A DNA stretch of 64,000 nucleotides, taken from NCBI RefSeq assembly GCF_019392335.1, contig NZ_JAHXRQ010000001.1, positions 248,001-312,000 on the forward strand, given 5' to 3'. This DNA is from Mameliella sp. CS4 (lineage in GTDB: Bacteria; Pseudomonadota; Alphaproteobacteria; Rhodobacterales; Rhodobacteraceae). Positions 50,501 through 55,131 of the stretch are shown piece after piece. The notes under the pieces are model-generated. The model searched no databases, was not told the origin of the DNA, and saw only the letters and a program-made list of their open reading frames with translations. The translations under genes were made by a program, and so were the position numbers. Each line of letters starts with the position of its first letter. The first letter of the stretch is position 1.

Positions 50501-51001
50501 CCGCGTGGTCATGAAATCCTTGTCGTTCCCGGTATGGCGCAACAGGAACATCCCGGTGTTTTCCACCAGGTCCGGGTTGGAACAGACGTTGAAATAGAAA
50601 TAAGAGCCCATGCCACAGCCGGCAAAGACCCCCACCTGCCCGTCAAAGCTGTCGGGCACATGGCCCGCGTTTTCCAGCGCCTCCCAGGCGCATTCCAGGA
50701 ACTGACGGTGCTGGGGATCCATGACCGCCGCTTCCTTCGGGCTGAACCCAAAGAACTCGGCGTCGAAATGGGCGAAATCCTCCAGCGGGGCGGCGAAAGG
50801 TACGTAATCGCGGTGACGCATCAACCCGGGGTCTTCACCCGCCTCGCGCAGCTCGTCCTCTGTCAGGCGCCGGATCGAGGAGACACCGTCGCGCAGGTTG
50901 CGCCAATATTCGGCAATATCGGTGGCGCCCGGCAGATGGGCTGCCATGCCCACGATGGCAATGTCGGTCTCACCGTATTGCTGCGCCGTTTCACCCGTCA
51001 T
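44537..51001 (-). CDS. Type I polyketide synthase, KS-AT-KR-DH-ACP-TE
   Basis: The 2154-residue megasynthase. KS at residues about 12-440 (Cys185 in TACSTS, His in VECHGTGT and KTNIGH); AT about 550-840 (FPGGGAQYAGM, GHSMGE with Ser near 657). A KR region with its structural half spans about 930-1400 (YLITGGFGGIGLSLA near 1187; SSSS and VDYVAANEF). DH is at about 1410-1690 (DQHRTRAGDALLPGTGY as HxxxGxxxxP, and MPLHPALMD). ACP Ser lies near 1804 (DSFFDLGGHSLIAV), and TE about 1870-2140 (GGFSGGGIS, catalytic His in PGDHDSM). There is no ER or methyltransferase, so one round would give an enoyl product released by the TE. KR before DH is an unusual order. Residues about 580-593 are encoded by a dispersed repeat. 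ATG 51001 follows GAGGTCCGGT. Confidence 0.93.
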   Translation of the reverse strand: MTGETAQQYGETDIAIVGMAAHLPGATDIAEYWRNLRDGVSSIRRLTEDELREAGEDPGLMRHRDYVPFAAPLEDFAHFDAEFFGFSPKEAAVMDPQHRQFLECAWEALENAGHVPDSFDGQVGVFAGCGMGSYFYFNVCSNPDLVENTGMFLLRHTGNDKDFMTTRLSHVLDLHGPSINLQTACSTSLVATHYAVQALLNDECDMALAGGVTIELPQGRGYLYKENEILSPDGACHAFDHRAKGTVFGSGAGVVVLRRLADALADGDHVYAVIKGSAVNNDGAQKAGYLAPSVEGQASAVAEAQAFAGISADTVDYVECHGTGTYLGDPIEVAALTEAFAETSSAVGHCRIGSVKTNIGHLDTAAGVASLIKASLALHNRQMPPSLGYEAPNPAIDFEHSPFRVNDRLTDWPRAGHPRRAGVNSLGVGGTNAHVVLQEAPERTPSDESDWPFQILTVSGRSKAALEENAARLAAHLRAHPEQNLADVAFTLKEGRRAFEKRRVVVADSHEEAARLLKGDDARRVFTHDALDRPEVVFMFPGGGAQYAGMARDLYETEPVFAEWMDRGLAHLDRIAGSEGAGSISGEKKPGVRALWLPARGAEGEADKALLKPSLQLPLIMITEYALAQLWMSWGVTPAALTGHSMGENTAACVAGVMGFEDCIGLVHLRGRLFDTVPAGGMLSVSLPAEELRPLLGEELDLGAVNGPDLSVASGPQAALDVLQADLERREVQCSRIGIDIAAHSRMLEPILQDFGAYLRGIELRAPELPLTSNRTGAVMTAEQATDPDYWVAHLRGTVLFADCIGTLDKDNRVFLEVGPGKALTSLARQQAGGNRVLSSLRHPEEAIADDKHMFEVLGRLAALGVDIDWTQVWGEARRNRVVLPSYAFQRSRYFIEPGEVAEKAPSFLMRSDEIAEWGWQPVWRPRSAPVEVDVIEGLSDAAPQVWLMFMDEAGIAGRAADRLRRAGHSIVEVRPGDAFARVGEGYVLAPERGREGYDLLVQDLAARGLIPTRIGHFWLLTEGESHRPGSSFFHRVQEQGFYALMFLAQAIEGEGLPRPRQITVVTNGAAQLRDEALPYPEKATVAGPARVIPRELPGMSVATLDVALPAPLEAHFWGRARALAAHESAMEALTARVLEDLVSEPGDRIAALRGDRRFECAMKPVALAEAPEGAEDGTYLITGGFGGIGLSLARDFASRGAKLALMARKSLPDRAEWDDYLRRHAPQDPVARRIRAVAALEEAGAEVMVVAADVCNLGQVQAARRAVEERFGPITGVIHGAGVIDDAPLLAKSPSSVEDVFTPKIHGTEVLGEVFPDGSLDWMVLFSSSSTVTAPAGQVDYVAANEFLNAFAKARSGKTRVVAINWGIWNEVGMAAEAVAARTGDLPKPPVTPVAQEMLSEATFDSHGNRLFIAHYAETDWFIDQHRTRAGDALLPGTGYLSLAAQALQAHGESGGFEIRDLTFLRPLRVAQGGARDLRLRLTRADDGYGFDVLADATLNGRQGFALTAQGALSLMPLARPAPLDLDAIRARCPARVDGNGAKLTSAQEVHLAFGPSWKVLDARALGKGEGIAELSLPAGAAAPDMPLHPALMDIATGWAMELIEGYQPTHLWVPVRYGRVKVHAPLGAQVVSWVRNAADNRADGETASFDITLCDRSGAVLVEISGFTIRKLADADMLKSAPRLTAAELEVEDGDATQPLSPAEERLAHNLSQGILPAEGVEAFHRALALGARQVVVSSMDLDALTAQTAASVVEAASGQTFERPQLESDYVAPEGEIETRLAGFWQDLLGVSDVGVEDSFFDLGGHSLIAVRLFAMVKKAFRVDFPISILFEAPTIRACAALIEAQIGPVEGDPEAAPKAPQRRFTHLVPMHDGDGGARQPFFLIAGMFGNVLNLRHLAHLLGSDRPFYGVQARGLYGGEAPHDSIEEAARDYIAEMRQVQPQGPYMVGGFSGGGISAYEVARQLEVAGEEVSLVVMLDTPLPQRRALSRRDRLMIQWQQAREKGPLYPFIWAKNRIAWEFAKRRQAHETGAEHAFHNAEIEGAFYRAIAAYQMRPWDGRVVLYRPPLSGKWTVSGGALVNSERTYVTPDNDWGLMVPGVEVHEVPGDHDSMVLEPNVRVLAGLMREAIESAEAESFGHGEVVAFPGHAAE
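49234..49260. repeat. TTCTTCTCT...AAATACTCC repeat, copy 3, inside the PKS gene
   Basis: GCTTCTTCTCTCCAGAAATA followed by CTCCCCG matches copies 1 and 2 over the conserved TTCTTCTCT and AAATACTCC blocks. It is in frame with the PKS on the opposite strand and encodes GSISGEKKP between LAHLDRIAGSEGA and GVRALWLP of the AT domain. Copy 1 reads GSIFGEKKH in the same relative frame. Confidence 0.75.
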
Positions 51002-51180
51002 ACCGGACCTCGAAAACACCTGCGCCGCCACCCGCCGTCACAGGTGACGCGGAATTGCGGCGATTTTTAGGAAAACGCGCCCACGACCGCCTGAATCCGG
51101 GCCGGGCTTGCGGATAGCCTGAATTGAGTTTGAACAATGAACCTATCCTTTCGAAATTGTCGCCTTTCGGGACACCGGCC

Positions 51181-52542
51181 TCATCCCCCCTGCTGTGACA
51201 GGTGCAGAATCGGACCCCAGTTCAACCAAATGGCGAGCCCTGCCAAAAACAGCCCGGCACAGGCAAAAACAACGTCGTGCAGCGCGTCCCAGGCGCCCAT
51301 TCGGCGCGCCAGCCAGACCACCACCGGGTAGGCCAGCGTAAAGGCCGCGGCCTGCCCCACAAGCGCCCCGATAAGCCCTGCGGTCTGCAACCCGATCAGG
51401 ATACAGCCCACCATCAGCACCGCACGGGCCAGCGCCAGGTAGAAGTACCGCCGCGAGTCCCCCGCCGCGAGCGCCGCCTGATCGTAGGTCATGACGATCA
51501 GCATCGGGATCTGCGCACAGGCCAGAACCACCGCCACCGCCCCCGCAGCGGCGTAACGCGCATCATACAGTGTTTGTACCAGCCAAACGCCCGTCAGCGC
51601 AAAGATTCCGACAAAGCCGATCAGCCCGAAGGAAACGGCAAAGCGCATCTTGCGCAGTTTCAGGAAATTCTCGCGGCTCTCGGTCGGCGGAGTTTCCCGG
51701 TAAACGGGAATCAGGATCTTGTGGGTCAGCAGGTTGCCCAGCATCAGCGGGAAGGAGGCCCAGAAATAGCCGATGTTGTAGACACCGAAATCGTCCAGCG
51801 CGATGAACTTGCCGATCAGCATCTTGTCGGCCTGGGTAAAGAAAAAGCCGCAGACCGTGGCCAGGAACACCCATTTGCCAAAGGAAATCAGCTCTCGCGC
51901 GGCGGGGCCTTCCCAGCGCAGGCGGTTGGCCGGACCGGGCAGGTAACGCCAGTTCAGCACCACCTCGATCAGCGCGCCGATCACGCCCGAGATCACCAGC
52001 GCCCAGACCGATCCCCACCACCAGGCCAGCGCGACCGCCACAGCCACGCCCGCCAGCTGCGTGGCCATGTCCAGGATCGTGACCCGCCCCAACAACAGGT
52101 GCCTGTTCGCCGTGGTCATCCGCGTCGGCCTGAACCCGGTGATCAGCAAGGTCAGCGCCGAAACCGGCAGGACATAAATCAGCAGGGGCTGGTCGTAGAC
52201 CCAGGCCATCGGCCAGGCCAACCCGCAGGCCAACAGCCACAGGCCAATGCCCCGCGCCACCTGGATCGTCCAGGCCGTGTCCAGGAAATCCTGATCGTCG
52301 CCGCGTTTCGACTGCATGATCGCGGGTGTCACGCCGACGTCCGAAAACTGGCCCAGCCCCATGAGAAAGACCATGACCAGCGCCATCAGGCCAAAGGCCT
52401 CGGGGAACAGCAGCCGGGTCAGGATCAGGTTCGATCCCAGGCGCACCACCTGCCCGAAACCAAAGCTGCCCAGCGTGAACAGGGACGATCGCATCGCCCG
52501 CGCGGTGACGGACCCGCTGCGGAAGGCGTCCATCACGCTCAT
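51181..52542 (-). CDS. Wzx-type polysaccharide flippase (MOP superfamily)
   Basis: The 453-residue integral membrane protein has twelve to fourteen hydrophobic helices and the features of the lipopolysaccharide-translocase branch of the MOP superfamily. These include SSLFTLGSFGFGQVVRLGSN at the N-terminus, LTRLLFPEAFGLMALVMVFL, FFFTQADKMLIGKFIALDDF in the middle, and LIPVYRETPPTESRENFLKL in the cytoplasmic loop. It would move undecaprenyl-linked repeat units across the inner membrane. Starts at ATG 52542, overlapping the stop of the GT2 gene upstream (ATGA). A 179-bp gap separates it from the PKS gene, which could hold that operon's promoter. Confidence 0.88.
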   Translation of the reverse strand: MSVMDAFRSGSVTARAMRSSLFTLGSFGFGQVVRLGSNLILTRLLFPEAFGLMALVMVFLMGLGQFSDVGVTPAIMQSKRGDDQDFLDTAWTIQVARGIGLWLLACGLAWPMAWVYDQPLLIYVLPVSALTLLITGFRPTRMTTANRHLLLGRVTILDMATQLAGVAVAVALAWWWGSVWALVISGVIGALIEVVLNWRYLPGPANRLRWEGPAARELISFGKWVFLATVCGFFFTQADKMLIGKFIALDDFGVYNIGYFWASFPLMLGNLLTHKILIPVYRETPPTESRENFLKLRKMRFAVSFGLIGFVGIFALTGVWLVQTLYDARYAAAGAVAVVLACAQIPMLIVMTYDQAALAAGDSRRYFYLALARAVLMVGCILIGLQTAGLIGALVGQAAAFTLAYPVVVWLARRMGAWDALHDVVFACAGLFLAGLAIWLNWGPILHLSQQGG

Positions 52543-53396
52543 CGGCCACGGCTCCAGTCCTGCCTGGTCCGGGGGGTCAGCTTGACCGCAAGCGCAACTC
52601 CCGCGTAGACCACGAACCCCAGCGGGTCGCGCAGCGCGAGGCCCAGTTTTTCCGGCAGCGGAAAGCGCGGCTTGTCGTCGTTTCGTGTCAGCGCGGGGTA
52701 ACGCGCGGCGATCTCGTCCACGCCGGCGTTCTGCCGTCTGCGCACCTTGACCAGGTTGCGCCAGCCCTCGGCGATGGGCCAGCGATACGGGGCCGGCACG
52801 CCCTGCCGCTCGCCCGGGCGGAATTGAAGCCGGACATAGATGTCGTCCGAAATGATCTCGGGGAAGGTGTCCCAGCGGGCCCGGCCCGCCGCGTTCACCG
52901 CAAAGAGGCCGCAGCCCGGAACCACGTCCCGCATGAAGGGCACCCGTCGCCAGATCCGCGCATAGGCTCGGCTGATCGCCCCCTCGGCGGCGATTTCGAC
53001 CCGGCCGCTGGCGTATCGCGGGGCATCCACGTCCAGCGCCGTGACCAGCTGGTTCAGCAGCCCCGGCGTGACGGTCACATCCGCGTCCAGGTAGACGCGA
53101 ACCGCCCCGCTGGCCGCCGCGTCCCCGGCGTTCAGCGCGCCGGGCTTGCCGCCCGCCTGGCGCTCGATCACCTCCAGCCGCCAGCCCTGCGCCGCCATCT
53201 GCGCCGCGTATCCACGGGCGATTTCGGCCGTGTCGTCCCGGCAACCGTTGGCCACGACGATCACCTCGACCGGGCGATCCGCGGGGCCGTCAGAGGCCAG
53301 CAACGCCTCAAGGCAGCCGCCGATCAGCGCTGCCTCGTTGCTTGCCGGAAGTATGACCGAAACGCCCGCGTTCCGCCTCTGCATGGTTGCATCCAT
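52539..53396 (-). CDS. Glycosyltransferase family 2 protein
   Basis: The 285-residue GT-A enzyme. GVSVILPASNEAALIGGCLE and VEVIVVANGCRDDTAEIARG form the nucleotide-binding part, GGKPGALNAGDAAA follows, and VYLDADVTVTPGLLNQLV gives the DxD motif. IISDDIYVRLQFRPGER is the catalytic-base region. It lacks the long membrane tail of the other GT2s, with only one weak hydrophobic stretch near the C-terminus. ATG 53396 is chosen; a GTG at 53405 is possible. Coupled to the flippase by ATGA. Divergent from the GT4 gene at 53560. Confidence 0.85.
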   Translation of the reverse strand: MDATMQRRNAGVSVILPASNEAALIGGCLEALLASDGPADRPVEVIVVANGCRDDTAEIARGYAAQMAAQGWRLEVIERQAGGKPGALNAGDAAASGAVRVYLDADVTVTPGLLNQLVTALDVDAPRYASGRVEIAAEGAISRAYARIWRRVPFMRDVVPGCGLFAVNAAGRARWDTFPEIISDDIYVRLQFRPGERQGVPAPYRWPIAEGWRNLVKVRRRQNAGVDEIAARYPALTRNDDKPRFPLPEKLGLALRDPLGFVVYAGVALAVKLTPRTRQDWSRGR

Positions 53397-53559
53397 ATCC
53401 CGCACTCACACCCGTACCACTGGGGCCACACATGAAAAAAATACACCTCGCCTTGCTCTGGAAACTGCTGCGGAACTGTGGCCAAAGCATGGAATCGATT
53501 AGGTTTGATAACGACGAACGCCCCACAAGAGGCGCGGCTGCCATCCATAGGATTATCAG

Positions 53560-54789
53560 GTGACGCAAGGCTTGCGTATAGGGTACATCGTCCCGCAATT
53601 CCCGGGACAGACGCACATCTTTTTCTGGCGCGAAATCCGCGCGCTGGAGGCGATGGGCCATGAGGTCCATGTCTTCTCGACCCGCAAGCCGCCACGCCGT
53701 CTCATTTCGCACGACTGGTCCGATCGGGCCATCGCGCGCACCACCTACCTGGGCCGTGTCGATCCGCTGCCCGCCGCTGTCGCGCTGGCCAAGCTAAGCG
53801 CCAAGGGCCTGCCGCTGTGGATGTTGCGACAGGGACCGGGCTTCGCCCGCGACGCGCTGATCACGATGGCCGCCGCCGAGCGGCTGCGGCGCGAGGCGGC
53901 GGCGCGCGGGCTGGATCACATCCACGCCCATTCCTGCGGCCGCGTCGCGCTGATCGCCTGTTTCGCGCATCTGATGGGCGGCCCGCGCTATTCGCTGACG
54001 CTGCACGGGCCACTGTCGGACTATGGCCCCGGCCAGCGGGTGAAATGGCGGCACGCCAGTTTCGCCACCATCATCACCCGCAAGATCCTGGCCGAGATCG
54101 AGGAGACGCTGGCCGGATCGCTGCCGGACAGGCGCGTCATCCGCCCGATGGGCGTCGACACCGACAAGCTGCAGCGCCGCACCCCCTACCAGCCGCCCGA
54201 ACATGGCCGTCCGATCCGTATCTTCACCTGCGGGCGCCTGAACGTGGTCAAGGGCCACCAGGACCTGATGGCCGCCACACGCCAGCTGCTTGACCAGGGC
54301 GTCGACGTGCGGGTCGAGATCGCCGGAGAGGACGACGACGGCGGCACCGGCTATCGGATCGAACTGGAAGAGACGCTGAAGCGGCTGCGCCTTCAGGATC
54401 ACGTCAAGCTCTTGGGCGCCATCGACGCGGGCGAGGTCAAGGACAAGCTGGAAGAGGCGCATTTGTTCGTCCTGGCCAGTTGGCATGAACCGCTGGGCGT
54501 CGCCTACATGGAGGCGATGTCGATGGGCGTGCCGACCATCGGCACGGATGCGGGCGGCGTGGCGGAGCTGATCACCGACGGATCCACCGGTTACCTGGTG
54601 GAACCCAAGAACCCCGGGATGCTGGCCCGCACGATCCGCAGCCTTGTCGGCGATCCCGACGCGCTCATGCGCCTGTCAGAGGCCGGGCGCCAGCATATCG
54701 TCGAGAACTTCCGGGCCTCGCTGGGCGCAGAAGTGCTGGTCGAAGAAATCGAGCGCCTGCGAAACTCCGACCCCGGCCGCGAGGCGTAG
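53560..54789 (+). CDS. Glycosyltransferase family 4 protein
   Basis: The 409-residue GT-B enzyme starting at GTG 53560, with AGGA eight bases upstream. RIGYIVPQFPGQTHIFFWRE is the N-terminal signature of the colanic-acid-type GT4 subgroup. HAHSCGRVALIACF and LTLHGPLSDYG line the acceptor side. IFTCGRLNVVKGHQDLMAAT (residues about 220-239) and LASWHEPLGVAYMEAMSMGV (residues about 304-323) form the donor side, with the paired Glu. Its stop codon (TAG, 54787-54789) lies inside a 26-bp repeat, so the last residues may have been set by that repeat. Confidence 0.87.
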   Translation: MTQGLRIGYIVPQFPGQTHIFFWREIRALEAMGHEVHVFSTRKPPRRLISHDWSDRAIARTTYLGRVDPLPAAVALAKLSAKGLPLWMLRQGPGFARDALITMAAAERLRREAAARGLDHIHAHSCGRVALIACFAHLMGGPRYSLTLHGPLSDYGPGQRVKWRHASFATIITRKILAEIEETLAGSLPDRRVIRPMGVDTDKLQRRTPYQPPEHGRPIRIFTCGRLNVVKGHQDLMAATRQLLDQGVDVRVEIAGEDDDGGTGYRIELEETLKRLRLQDHVKLLGAIDAGEVKDKLEEAHLFVLASWHEPLGVAYMEAMSMGVPTIGTDAGGVAELITDGSTGYLVEPKNPGMLARTIRSLVGDPDALMRLSEAGRQHIVENFRASLGAEVLVEEIERLRNSDPGREA

Positions 54790-54810
54790 GGCGGGGTTCA
54801 CCCCGCCGCC
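54785..54810. repeat. 26-bp GC hairpin repeat, copy B
   Basis: CGTAGGGCGGGGTTCACC followed by CCGCCGCC differs from copy A (2751-2776) at one base. It contains the stop codon of the GT4 gene and forms a GGCGGGGT/ACCCCGCC-type stem with one mismatch at the loop. A terminator role is likely from position. Confidence 0.7.
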
Positions 54811-55131
54811 CTCTGGCCCCTCACACCTCTGGCAACTGACCCCGCGACGAGAACGGCGCCAGCCCGCCCGGTCTGGCCGCGCAGGTGGTCATGGACGGGC
54901 TGCCCAGATCAGGCACGGGTCAGACAATGACCTCGTCCGCCGGGATCGGATGAATCGCGACAAGGGACATCATTCCTCCGGGTCGTTCGTGCCATCGTCA
55001 TTTGACCCCGCGGTTTTCCCGGTGAACAGGATCCCACCCGGTCAAACCGCCATGCCGCCCCCCCTGTTTCGGAAAGGCCTGTCGCGGGCATGTCCGGCGG
55101 CCTGTGACCGCAAGCTTGTGCGGCGCGCGCC
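54811..55131. other. Non-coding stretch between convergent genes
   Basis: About 320 bp between the end of the GT4 gene and the end of the secreted SGNH/RTX gene. I see no credible gene, RNA gene or further repeat here. The only coding-like item is a 17-codon frame on the minus strand with a good ribosome binding site (54920-54973), considered too short to call. Confidence 0.5.

Noticed and set aside
54920..54973. 17-codon frame on the minus strand (MMSLVAIHPIPADEVIV) behind a GGAGGA site
   Set aside because: It is very short, has no link to a downstream gene start, and GC-rich DNA gives such frames by chance.
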